This document shows, piece by piece, positions 38,701 through 55,690 of a DNA stretch of 64,000 nt. Source of the DNA: Neocallimastix lanati (nom. inval.). Lineage: Eukaryota > Neocallimastigomycota > Neocallimastigomycetes > Neocallimastigales > Neocallimastigaceae. The stretch is taken from contig JACVTC010000040.1 of the NCBI GenBank assembly GCA_016946835.1, positions 867,001 through 931,000 of the forward strand, in the 5' to 3' direction. Both the position numbers and the translations under genes were made by a program. Under the pieces are notes generated by a model. That model was not told the DNA's origin, made no database searches, and saw nothing but the letters and a program-made list of their open reading frames with translations. Numbering within the stretch: the first letter of the stretch is position 1; the number at the start of each line of letters is the position of its first letter.

Positions 38701-39013
38701 ATGAAGATTTTATTATTTGATATTGTCTTTTTTGCAGCATTAATTAATATTGCTAATGCGTAAGATAATAATATTGATGTACAATGGATGTAATGTATTA
38801 ATCAAAGTCTTACACTCAATGCAATCAATATTCCAGGTACTCATGATAGTAGCAATCAATATTCCAGGTACTCATGATAGTAGTACATATTATATAGGAA
38901 GAGTATTTCCTAATAAAGTTACTGATTTTGCTGTACAAGCCATTGATATTGTTCCTATAAATATTAATACAAATGTAGATGCATTAGCTAAAACTCAAAT
39001 AATAAAATTTTAA
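38701..39013 (+). pseudogene. PI-PLC X-domain protein fragment (secreted form), broken
   Basis: The ATG at 38701 starts a signal-peptide-like segment ending INIANA. It is followed in the same frame by a TAA at 38761, a second stop near 38797, then CINQSLTLNAINIPGTHDS. That last part is the hallmark start of the phosphatidylinositol-specific phospholipase C X domain, including the catalytic His of GTHDS. A 31-bp tandem duplication (38817-38878) then shifts the frame. The second copy continues STYYIGRVFPNKVTDFAVQ and ends at 39013, far short of the about 300 aa expected. Two stops, one frameshift and a 3' truncation make it a relic. Confidence 0.7.
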
Positions 39014-40879
39014 GATTTGATTCATTATTAATGTTTTTTAATACATATATATGGATATAAATTAGAATTATTTTAATTGATATAACAAATTTATATATTA
39101 ACATTAATAGATAAAATAAAAAATGTTAATTTGATGATTATTTTTAATAATAGTAATTATATACCATCTTGAAAAAATAAAATAATAAATAAATAAATAA
39201 TAAATAAATAAATAATAATAAATAAATAATAAATAATAAATAATAAATAATAAATAATAAATAATAAAATAATAAATAATAAATAATTAAATAATTAAAT
39301 AATTAAATAATAAATAATGAATAATGAATAATGAATAATGATAAAATAAAAAAAAAAAAAAAATATATATATATATACAAAATGAAAAATATAAAAAATA
39401 ATAAGAACTTTTTGTGTAATAATTTAATATAAATCTTTATCAAAGTATTATAAAATAGTAAAACTATATTAGCTTTACTATTATATAATATATATTCATA
39501 TTTTTTTTTAAAAAATAATCCTATATTATAGATGTGGTACATATTTTAATTAATCATTTTACAAATATAAAAATTTATATCGAAAATTAATTTTTAATTT
39601 ATTTATAAATTTAGGTATATAAATATTCATTTAAAAAATTATAGCATATTATTTATTGATTGATTGATTTAATAATAATCAAATAAAATAAATAAATAAA
39701 TATGAATTAAGTTTAATAACAAATTTTACTATTTTATTTTAAAATTACAGTATATTGTATATTTTTTTTAAAAGCATCTTTTACTAATTACTTTTTTATT
39801 TTTTAAAAAAAAACTAATGTATTTTTTTAATAATACGTATTTTTTTTTAGAAAAAAATGAAGATAATTAATAAAATAATTATTATTTTATTATCATTATG
39901 TATTCCTAAGATGAAAGATATTGAAATATTCATAACACTTTAAGTCATTAATATAATAATATTGATTATAAATATATTTTTTCAAATACCATTCATATAA
40001 TTTAATTATATATATATATATATTTTTTTTTCATATAATGAATAATAATAAATATTACAGTTTTAGTTCATATTTTTTTTTATTATATTATTATTTTTTT
40101 TTTTTTTTTTTTTTTTTTTTTGATTTTATTTATGTTTTTTAAACTAATCAAAATCAAAATTTTTAATCAAACCTTTCAAATAATATATGAAATATAAATA
40201 TTTTAATTTTATATTCATTCATTATATATGTATATATAATATATTTTATATAAATATTAATATCAAAATCAATTTTTATTCAGTATATTGAAAATTTTTA
40301 ATTAATTTAAAGTTATTTTATTTGCAAATTTTGTAAATTTTAAACTAAAGAAAAGTATAAAAAAATAAAAATAAAAAAAAAAAAAAAAAACATTAAAAAA
40401 TAATTAAAAGTTTATAATTTTTAATTTAATTTAATTTAATTTATTATTTTTATTTTTTTATTTTTTTATTTTTTTTTTTTATTATATTATATTTTATTTT
40501 ATTTTTTTTTTTTTAATTTAGTGTATCTTTATGGTTTTTTATCATACCATTAAAATTATTTGATTTTCAAATAAATTTTTCTATATTCACGGTTGATGAA
40601 AAATCATTAAGGAAAATAAAAAAAAAATAAAAAAAAAAAAGGATTTATTAAAAAAAAAAAAAAATTAGTAATAATAATAATATTAAAGATATTAAATATA
40701 TTTTGAAACTAAATTAAATAAATAAATGGGAGTTTTATTTATATAAATTAAATATTACAATTAAAGAAAATCATAAAAACTTTTGGATATTTTGAAGTAT
40801 TATAGATATATTCAACCAAAAAAAAAAAAAAAAAATTATAATAATAGTAATAAAACGAACATAAAAAAATATATCAATA
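39014..40879. other. A/T-rich spacer upstream of gene 3
   Basis: AAT-type repeats at 39170-39340, poly-T blocks near 40100 and 40500. A 28-codon frame at 39857-39943 (MKIINKIIIILLSLCIPKM) looks like an isolated signal peptide and may be another relic first exon, but nothing recognisable follows. No other gene seen. Confidence 0.5.
39170..39345. repeat. AAT-type array
   Basis: AATAAATAAT and AATAAT units with ATTAAATAAT variants near the right end. Confidence 0.88.
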
Positions 40880-46566
<5,687 letters not shown>

Positions 46567-47977
46567 TTTAAAAAAATAATAATAATAATAACAATTAATT
46601 TTTTTCCATAAAAATAAACAACAAGCAAACAAGCAAACAAACAAACAAACGAAAATAAAAAAAAAAAAAAAAAAAAGAAAAATTATTTAAATTTATTTAC
46701 ATTAAGAAAAAGAAATAATTTAGAAAAGAAAAGTAAATGTAATACAATTAGTTTTACCATAAAAGAAATATAATTGAATGTTTAATCAATTATATGATAA
46801 TATTTCTATTAAAATTTTTATTATACATTTAGAAATTTTTAATATGTTTAAATATATATTTTTTTTATTCTTTTTAATCTATATAGTAAGTACATTAATA
46901 ATTTTTTTTTATTTATTAATCAATTTTTCATTTAGTAATATATTTAAAAAATAAATAAAAAAATAAAAAAAATAATAATAATAATAATATATATGAAAAT
47001 ATAAAATTTTTGATCTTAAAATCTTCATCAATTATATATTTATTTATTTATTATTAATTAAAGTTTAAAAAATAAAAATAATTTTTTTAAAATTTTTTTT
47101 TTTTTTTAATCTAAATTAATTTTTTTTTTTATGTTTTATTAATGTACATTAAAAATTATTTAATTATATAATTAAATACATTATAAATTACATTTCATGT
47201 TTTATTTTACGTATTAGAAATTTGATTTAAAAAAAATTTTTTTTTTTAACTTTGTAGAAAAAATTTTTTTTTTTAAATAAAACTTCGCAATTTAATATAA
47301 CTAATATTTTAAAAGGTAATTAAAAAAAGAGAAAAAAAAAAAAAGTACGATAAATTCAGTAAATTTTAAAAAAAAAAAAAGAGAAATATTTCATAATATT
47401 AATATTCAATTTTTTTAAAAAAAAACCATTGAATTTATCAACTAAAATTCAAAAAGATCATTATATATGTTATAAAAATTTATTGTAATTAAAAATTATA
47501 CATTTTTCAAATTCCAAATCTCAATTAGATTAAAACAAAAAAAAAAAAAATCTTTTATTATTTAGAAATAGTTCTAATAATATTAAAATTATAATTATTA
47601 TTAAATGAAAAATAAATTAATAATAATATGTGGGGAAGAAGAATTGTTAATTTTATTATTATTACAATAATCTATAAATATAAGATTTCCATATTATAAA
47701 TTTTTTTATCCGAGGATTTTAATTTTAAATGAAAATATTAATAATAATAAAAAATTTTTTTAATAATAATAATAGTCAAATAATACTACAATTAAATTAT
47801 TTCAAATTGAATTATTTTAAAAATGTTAAATATTTATTTCATTATATAAATTAATAAATTATTTATATATACATACAGTATAATTAAAGAAATCTTTATA
47901 TACCTTCATAATTAACCTTAATTTTTATTTATTTATTTATTATTATTCTAATAATCTTAAGTTATTAAATAAAAAAG
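46567..47977. other. Spacer between gene 3 and the CCDC25-like gene
   Basis: A/T-rich. TTACATTAAGA at 46697-46707 is 131 nt after the gene 3 stop. At 46844-46885 an ATG opens a 14-codon hydrophobic frame (MFKYIFFLFFLIYI) directly followed by a perfect donor GTAAGT, like a lone signal-peptide exon; no following exon was recognised. Nothing else coding-like. Confidence 0.5.
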
Positions 47978-49778
47978 ATGGTTTTTTACTTCGTTAGTTC
48001 CGGTAAGTTTTTAAAAATAAATATATAAATTATATTTTATATTTTATACTCTTTTTTGTATTAATTATTTATATCATTTTTATATTATATATTATATAAC
48101 TTTATTACCTACTTATATTTCAATATACTTATATATCTATATATAATTAATAAATTGGAATTTGAATAATTTTAAAAAATACAATTAGCCCAACCTGACA
48201 GTATTGTCTATATGGGAAGAGATAAATATGAAAGTAAATATATAACAATATGAATAAATATGCACAAATGAAATAAAAATATATATATATAACAGCAAAT
48301 TATAAAAAAATTTATATAAATTTATATGAATAAAATCTTTAAAATATTAATTCATATATTTCAATATAAAATATTTATATTTAACAAAATATATCAATAT
48401 AGATGAAGAATTAATTAAATATGGTTGGGAAGAAGATGTATGGTAAATATAAGTTTATTTTCATTAAATTTTAAATGTTTTTAAATATAATTTTTATATA
48501 TAAATATATTAATGTATCAATAAATAATGAAAATTAATAATATATGTTAATATATGTTAATATATTTATATTATATTTTATTTTGAATTTTTATAAAGTA
48601 TAGTCTATATTAATTTATATATTATATATATTTATTTTAGTTCTTTTTTTTTTTTTTTCTTAAAATAATTTTTTTTATATTTTACTAATTTTATTACTTT
48701 ATTTCATATCTCATCATATATAAATAAAGGTTCCACGCTGATAAATTCAGTTCTGCTCACGTTTACTTAAGATTGAAAAAGGGTGAAACCTGGGATAACA
48801 TTAACCCAGATCTTTTAAATGACTTAGCCCAACTTACTAAGGCTAACAGTATTGTTGGTAATAAGAAGGATAATGTTACTATCATCTACACTCCATGGAG
48901 TAACTTGAAGAAGGTATATGGAAATGAATAATAATGATGATAATGATAATTATTATAATAATAGTAATAATAGTAATAATAGTAATAATAATAAGAGTAA
49001 TAATAATAATAATAAATAATATTTTATTTATTAATAAATTTTCAAAATAATATTTTTTTTATATATTATTATAATAATTTTTATTATTATATAGACTCCA
49101 GGTATGGATGTTGGTCAAGTTTCTTTCTTTAACCCAAGAATGGTAATATACTAATTTTAAAATATAGTTAATATTATATATTTATAAATGTAATAAATAA
49201 ATAAAAATTAAAATTAACATATTTATTTTTATTATTATTTTTTTTATATTAATTATAATATTTAATTATTCTAATTAAAAAGGTTAAGAAGATTAAGGTT
49301 GAAAAGAGAGTTAATGAAATTATTAACCGTTTAAATAAGACTAAGGTTGAACGTAATCCAGATTTAAATTCTGAAAAGATTGCTCATGAAAGACAATTAA
49401 GACAACAAAAGTACGCTGAAGAAAAGAAAAAGGTAAAAATAATAAATATTAATACTACTACTATTGTTACTACTACTACTACTTCTACTACCAATAATAA
49501 TAATAATAATAATAATTTTTATTTTTTTTTTTTTTATTTTTTAATTTTATTTTAATTATTATTTGATGGATTTATACATTAATATATTAATTTATTTTAT
49601 TATCTTTATTTACTTATTTGTATAATAGCGTGATGCTGAAATGAAAAAGAAGGAAGATTACCAAAGAATGTATGATATGAAGAACTATGTTGGTGCTATT
49701 AAAGAAGAAGAAATGAAATCTAATAAGTTTGGTGATGGTGATGTTGATGTTGATGAATATGAAGAAGACTTTATGTAA
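47978..49778 (+). CDS. CCDC25: CCDC25 family protein (NFACT-R domain; yeast Jlp2 relative)
   Basis: Seven exons: 47978-48002, 48189-48233, 48403-48442, 48730-48913, 49095-49142, 49283-49432 and 49629-49778. All have GT-AG borders, and the frames join exactly to 213 aa, close to the about 208 aa of animal CCDC25. The protein starts MVFYFVSS and has [49 protein letters not shown] and GQVSFFNPR, the conserved NFACT-R core. A Lys/Glu-rich coiled coil ([18 protein letters not shown] type) and an acidic tail (DEYEEDFM) follow. NFACT-R domains are related to Rqc2/NEMF RNA- and tRNA-binding proteins. The fungal relative is cytosolic and poorly characterised; animal CCDC25 has also been described as a DNA sensor. 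It is intact and typical. The Met start is set by the conserved N-terminus. Confidence 0.93.
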
Positions 49779-50192
49779 AATTAAGAGGCGAGAGGGAAAA
49801 AAAAATCAAATAGAATTAAGTTAGAGAAAAGTAATCAAACTACAAAAAAAAAAAAAAATTAAACAATTAAAAAAATAATAATTAATAATAATAATAATAA
49901 TAATAAAGGAAAAAAAAATGGTAAATCATAAAGTCAATGTTAAGAAACAAAAAAAGGAAAAAAACAAATAAATATACTTAAAAATGACCAATAATAATTC
50001 AAGATTCCTTTAGAAAAAAAAATTTTTTTTTATTTACAAAAAAAAAAAAAAAAAAAAAAAAAAAACATTATTCTAAATAATAAATATTATATATAGATTA
50101 TAAAAAAAAAATATCCATATATCTCTATATTTATATATTTGTATATATGTATTTATTATTATATATAGAATATATTTTATTTATTTATATGT

Positions 50193-50225
<33 letters not shown>

Positions 50226-50316
50226 TGCTAATGATAATAATAATTAATAATTAATAATAATTAATTTATTATTATGAGATGATGGTTGTTATTATTATTA
50301 TTATTATTAATATATT

Positions 50317-50354
<38 letters not shown>

Positions 50355-50622
50355 ACATAATAATAAAAATAAAAATAAAAAATTATATATATAAAAAAAA
50401 AAAAATAAAAAAAAGTGTTATTATGATTATTTTATTTTATTTTTATTTTTATTTTTTTTTTTTTTTTTCAAATTTTAAAGTTTTAATAAAATAAAAATAA
50501 TTATGGTTAAATTTTTTTTTTCTTTTTTTTTTTTTTTTTTGATGGTAAAAGAGGAGGAGGAGGGGAAAAAAATAAATAAAAAAAATAGGATATTTGTCGT
50601 TTATATTATAAGAAATTATTTA

Positions 50623-50653
<31 letters not shown>

Positions 50654-50726
50654 TAAATGCTTTTTTTTTTTTTTATTTGGATTTATTTATTTATTTATTT
50701 ATTTATTATTTATTAATTAATTAATT

Positions 50727-50763
<37 letters not shown>

Positions 50764-50788
50764 TTGATTTATTGATTTATTTATTGAT

Positions 50789-50831
<43 letters not shown>

Positions 50832-51269
50832 GATTTATTATTATTATTTATATATGCCAACATTTCATAATTTTTTTATTTTTTTTTTTTTTCCTGTTAA
50901 ATGAGTCTTAATATGAAACAAAAAAGAAAAAAAAATTGATATTTTATTAACTTATTTAATTTACTAAAAAATTTTTAAAAAAAAAAAAAAAAAATATCCG
51001 TTATTTTTTATAAATATATATATTTTATTTTATATAAATAGATGAAAAGACAGATGAGAAAAAAAAAATTTTTTTTTATTTCGTATGTCATATTTCTAAT
51101 CTATATAAATATATAAATATAAATATAAATATATAAATATTTATATTTATTAATAATTTTTTTTTTTTTTTTTTATTATTTTATTTTATTTATCTATAAT
51201 TTTTTTTTTCTTTTTAATTTTTTATTTATTATTATTTTATTTTTTTATTTCTTTCTTTATTTTTTTATT
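49779..51269. other. A/T-rich spacer with TTTA arrays
   Basis: 3' flank of the CCDC25-like gene, then poly-A/T runs, ATTT arrays at 50680-50835 and ATATAAAT repeats near 51110. The open frames at 50279 and 50503 consist of Phe/Lys/Ile runs and are not genes. Confidence 0.65.
50680..50835. repeat. (ATTT)n array
   Basis: TTTA units with a few ATTGATTT and TTAA variants. Confidence 0.9.
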
Positions 51270-51734
51270 TTATTGATTTTCTTCTCTTATTTTTTTTCTA
51301 ACTTCCATTAAAGCTTTCCCTAATAAATTTTGACCTTTCTCCCCACCATTTTTAATTTTACATTTGGAACAACTGCATTGACCCCACAGATTATCGTGCC
51401 ATCCCGTGGTATCCTCAATAATTTCGGCTTCTCCCGTAGCCAAATATTTTTCTCTTAAAGTAGGATTTTGTATAAATTTTTGGTAACACACTTCCACCAT
51501 TAAGGTATACTTCACGGCTTCCCAATCAGGACGTAGCTTTACTCGTCTACCGGCTGTTTTAGCTTGAGCTGGCGTTTTCATGGTGAATTTCTTTTTTTCC
51601 TCTTCAGACCTACATTTTTGAGCCTGCCAAGCGGCTTCACTACTGGTATAGGTTAAACCTCTATAAGAAAAAGAACAATTATAAAAGTTACTTAAAAATC
51701 CGTAGTCACCATCAACAGTGAAACAAATACTCAT
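51270..51734 (-). CDS. NADAR-domain protein (YbiA/DUF1768-like N-glycosidase)
   Basis: A single uninterrupted 154-aa frame, about the usual length for YbiA-type proteins (around 150-160 aa). Family marks: GDYGFLSNFY near residue 9, YTSSEAAWQAQKC (residues 29-41, with the conserved Glu), PAQAKTAGRRVKLRPDWEAVK (about 55-75), LMVEVCYQKFIQNPTLREKYLATG (78-101) and IIEDTTGWHDNLWG (about 105-118), then GQNLLGKALMEVR near the end. NADAR proteins hydrolyse N-glycosidic bonds, either in ADP-ribose-linked adducts or in reactive riboflavin precursors. A Cys cluster (CSCSKCK, around 120) sits before the last motif, as in some bacterial and phage relatives. The gene has no introns and is GC-richer than its surroundings, consistent with acquisition from bacteria. 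Transcribed toward the CCDC25-like gene, so the two converge. Substrate unknown. Confidence 0.88.
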   Translation of the reverse strand: MSICFTVDGDYGFLSNFYNCSFSYRGLTYTSSEAAWQAQKCRSEEEKKKFTMKTPAQAKTAGRRVKLRPDWEAVKYTLMVEVCYQKFIQNPTLREKYLATGEAEIIEDTTGWHDNLWGQCSCSKCKIKNGGEKGQNLLGKALMEVRKKIREENQ

Positions 51735-51872
51735 TTTTTTTTTTTTTATTTTATTGTTTTTTTTTTTTTTTTTTTAATTTATTATTTATTTTGATATTTT
51801 GCTATTATTTTTATTTTATTATTTTTATTTTAGTTTATTATTTTAATTTTTTTATTTTTTTATTTTTTTTTA

Positions 51873-51948
<76 letters not shown>

Positions 51949-52118
51949 ATTTTTCCTAAAGTTATTGATATATATAAATTAAAATTAAAATTATAAAAAA
52001 GATATTCCTTTTTTTTTTTTTTTTTTTTTTTATATATAGTATACAATATTTTCTATATATATAATATATATATTTAAAGTTAAAATTTTTAAATAATAAT
52101 AATAAACCATTTTTTTTA
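51735..52118. other. A/T-rich spacer
   Basis: Poly-T and ATT repeats (51885-51945). Contains the upstream region of the NADAR gene and the 3' end of the Gag fragment. No distinct promoter element visible. Confidence 0.65.
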
Positions 52119-53707
52119 CTACAAAATTAGATCTATATTGTTCGTTATTATTGTAGTAGCACACATATTATCCACTGCACCTGAAATTTTAGTATTATTC
52201 TTTTCTAATTTAAGTCCTTGTGATACTTGAGACCGTATCTTTGGAGCAACGTCCAATAATTGTCCAAATGTAATATTGCAATTACTGGAGTTTAAATCTT
52301 TGATCACGTCATAACTATCACAATCAGTTTGCATTTGTATTCTTCTTGGAATTCTAGTTGGCATAATTTCAGTTGATTTTTCTGATGATTTTTCTTGAAT
52401 TAATTTATTTAAAGTTTGTTTAGAATTATTTCCTTCCTGAGAAGTTTCTTCATTAATAATATTAACATTACTATTTTTATTATTTTTCACAGAAGTACTA
52501 GTACTAGCTCTTTCCTTATCTCTTAGCTCTTTCTCAATCCTCTTTTCTTTCTCTATTCTGGGTTGAGTCATAATCGAAGGATGTAATTGAGTTGTTGGCT
52601 TTTTGACTGGTCGCGATGTTCCCCTTAATTGATTTTCTTTTTGTTTTCGTAAACCTGGAGTAACTATTGGCTTAGGATCACCTCTTAGACTACGGTGAAC
52701 CCTCTTTCCTCTTTGGTCACTAGTCTCTTCATCTTTAGGATTTGCCTTTCTCTTTATAACGTTTACTAAGTAATCCAATTCTTTGGAACCATCCGACTCA
52801 TCATCAAAATCTTCGTAATAATCCGTAGTAGTACCTTCTTGGAAATCAGCAGTTTCTTCATAATCATCATCTTCTTTTAAGTCAACTGTTTTGGGATGAT
52901 GGCAGACTGAAGCAATTTTTTTGACGATGGGAGTGCTTCTACTCCCTTTTAGTGGTTTAAATGATTTTTATAAAACTTCTTGCGGTTATTTTCCAATATA
53001 GAATTTAATTTAGGACAGTTTCGTTTGGTATGTCCTTCATTGCTACAAAACCAACAAGTATTAATTTTCATTTCTTTCATCTTGTTAGTGAGATTTTCTA
53101 TAGATACATTTTTGTGGGTTTTTGGTTTGTTAAAATCATTTGAAATGTTCTTATTAAAATTACTTTTAGAGTTAAGGAGATTGTAACGAGTCTTATCATA
53201 ATATTCAGTACTATTTTTAATAGATAAACGATCAACTTTTTCAGCTATAGCGAACGCTTTGGTAATAGAAATATGGTCTTTATGCATAACCTTTCTCCAT
53301 GCGTCAGGATTATTGGTTAAGGAATCTGCATAATCTAAAACACTAATTTTTCTTCTTCTCTTTTTATCCAATTTATGGTACAAAGATCTATAACGGACAT
53401 TAAAATCTTTAACTTTCTCGTTCTTCTTTATTTTCATGGAACGTAATTCTCGTAACAAATTGGTTTGATCTTCTTTAAGTCCATAGAAAGTCTTCAGATG
53501 ATTTATTATTTCATCAAGGCTTGGGTAGGTGTTAGTAGATTCACTTTCTTCATCATCTTCTCCTTCACTATCGCTATCGAAATCAGAATCTTCATCTTCA
53601 GTAAGGTCATTTCCATCTTCAAGTTCTTGGATAATTTCTCTTGGTTCTCCAGAAGCCGTTAATATACAAGCAGTAAAAATAGTTTCAGGATCAGCTTTAA
53701 ATAAAGA
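52119..53707 (-). CDS. Ty3/Gypsy-type retrotransposon Gag fragment with -1 frameshift extension
   Basis: The minus-strand frame opens just after a stop at 53708 and lacks a clear start, so the 5' end is missing. The first part (53707-52949) has an acidic stretch and a Gag capsid-like helical segment (YPSLDEIINHLKTFYGLKED, then LRELRSMKIKKNEKVKDFNV). It ends in one CCHC zinc knuckle (C-x2-C-x4-H-x4-C, CWFCSNEGHTKRNC). The 0 frame stops at 52949-52951. The -1 frame stays open from there to 52119 and encodes a basic, linker-like region ending ITFGQLLDVAPKIRSQVSQG, a motif that normally precedes the protease in Gypsy polyproteins. The sequence ends at a TAG exactly where protease should begin. 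No reverse transcriptase, integrase or confident LTR is present. Both open halves are free of other stops, so the copy is young or under selection. Confidence 0.8.
52909..52961 (-). promoter_or_regulatory. Predicted -1 ribosomal frameshift site (slippery heptamer plus H-type pseudoknot)
   Basis: On the mRNA strand, U UUA AAC (genomic 52961-52955) lies in the correct phase, three bases before the gag stop codon. After an 8-nt spacer (CACUAAAA) comes stem 1, GGGAGU paired with ACUCCC (52946-52941 with 52934-52929). The loop is AGAAGC. Its GAAGC can pair with GCUUC at 52913-52909, after a 15-nt A-rich connector, to form an H-type pseudoknot with a 1-nt loop 1. Slippage moves translation into the -1 frame that is open downstream. 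All parts were seen directly; function is inferred from the textbook layout of such signals. Confidence 0.8.
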
Positions 53708-55345
53708 TTAAAGTTAATTAGTCATCATAAAAAAGTAATAGATTAAATAATTATAATATATAAATCCATTTTTTATAATTAAATAATCAAAAGTAGTTTC
53801 CAATAATAAAAAACTATTTATCAAGTATATGATGTAATATATATAATTTAGTTCAATAAGAATATAAAAAAAAATTTTTTTTTTTTGAAAGTTGAACTAC
53901 CCTTATCCTATTTCTTAATGCTTCAAAAAAAAAAAATATATATTAAATTTAAAATTATAAAATATTTAAAAAAAAATTCAATGTCATAAGTTTTTTATAC
54001 TAACAAAATTATTTCTTTATTTTAAACCTATTAAAACAGTATTATTTTAACATTTTTTTTTACTTTAAACATTAATTTTAATAATTTCTTATTTATATAA
54101 GAGATATATTTTCTATTTATTTGTGAATTGTATATTTTTTAATAATATTTTATATTTTATAATATTTTATTATATTTTTTTTAAATTTTTTTATATTTTT
54201 TAAATTTTTTTTTTTTTTTTACTTCTATTTGGTTCCAAGTCAGAACCAACAAGGAATAGTAAAAGAATTATTAGATTTACATTATATTTATACAATATTT
54301 ATTGTTTAAAATAAATAAAAATTATTTAAATAAATATATAAAACTAAATGATATAAAAATTAAATAGTATCCAATAAACTTCATATGAAAGTAAATAAAA
54401 TAAAATATATTTATTTAATAGTTTTTATTTATATATTTATATAATAAATGAAAATAAATATTTTAATATTTCACATTATTATATTATTTAAATTTATTTT
54501 ATTATTTATATTTATTTTATTAATTATCTATATTTATTTATTTATATTTTTTTTACTTATATTTATTTATTTTTTTTTATATTTATTTATTTATTTATTT
54601 ATTTATATTTTTATTTATTCATTTATATTTTTTTTTGAGGAACCACAAAGGATTCCTTTTTTTTTTTAATTTGAAAATGAGGATGAAAATTCTTGAAAAT
54701 ACATACATATATACATATTTATATTCTTTTTAAGGGATTAATTTTAAAAATTCTTTTGAAAAATATTTATTTTAATAATTACTATTTCATCTTATTATTT
54801 TTTTTAAAATAAAAAAAAAAGTTTATTTTTACAATTATTATATATATATTAATATCACAAAACAGATAGTATTATTATAATTTTAATATAAAAAAAAAAA
54901 AAAAACATTAAAATATATTTAATTAAATATTATTTTTATATATTGAAATAATAATAATAATAATGATTATCTTAATAATTATAATAATTATGATTATAAT
55001 AATAATAATAATAATACTATTATTATTTGATTAAAAAAGGTCTTGATATATGATTCTTTTTTTCGAATTTTTTTTTTTATTTTTACTTTTTTTTTATTTA
55101 ATAAATTTATAATATTGATCTTCATAAAATTTATAACCTATATGTTATATATATATAGATAGAAAGACTCAATGCTTATTATAATTTATAATTTATTATA
55201 TATTCATATATATAATAATAATATTTAATTAATACTATTATTTATTTTTTTCATCTATCATTAATTTATCATATTAAATCATTTGCCTTATTAAAACCAC
55301 ATATACAATTATATATATCCTTTAAAATAGGAGATAAAAAAAAAT
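53708..55345. other. A/T-rich region upstream of the Gag fragment
   Basis: No gene. A GC-richer island at 54222-54280 contains TTGGTTC-CAAGTCA-GAACCAA, a 7-bp inverted repeat, and another lies at 54630-54670 (GAGGAACCACAAAGGATTCC). They may be worn LTR or leader pieces of the Gag element, but this cannot be shown. The rest is A/T-rich. Confidence 0.45.
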
Positions 55346-55690
55346 TATTATTTAATTATTTAATTATTTATTATTTATTATTTATTATTCAATTATTTAT
55401 TATTCATTATTCAATTATTTAATAATAAATACTCTTTTTATTATTTATTATTTATTATTTATTATTTATTATTTATTATTTATTATTTATTATTTATTAT
55501 TTATTAATAAATACTCTTTTTATTATTATTTATTATTTATTATTTATTATTTATTATTTATTATTTATTATTTATTATTTATTACTTATTATTTATTATT
55601 TATTATTTATTATTTATTATTTACTCATTTATAACTTATTATTTAATTATTTATTATTTATAATTATTTATTATTAATTATAAAATGTTA
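55346..55690. repeat. ATT-type array with embedded reverse AAAAAGAGTATTTATT units
   Basis: ATTATTTATT units plus TAATAAATACTCTTTTTATT at 55423 and 55505, the reverse complement of the unit in the arrays at 24.0 and 62.2 kb. The array is therefore an inverted relative of those two. Confidence 0.9.
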
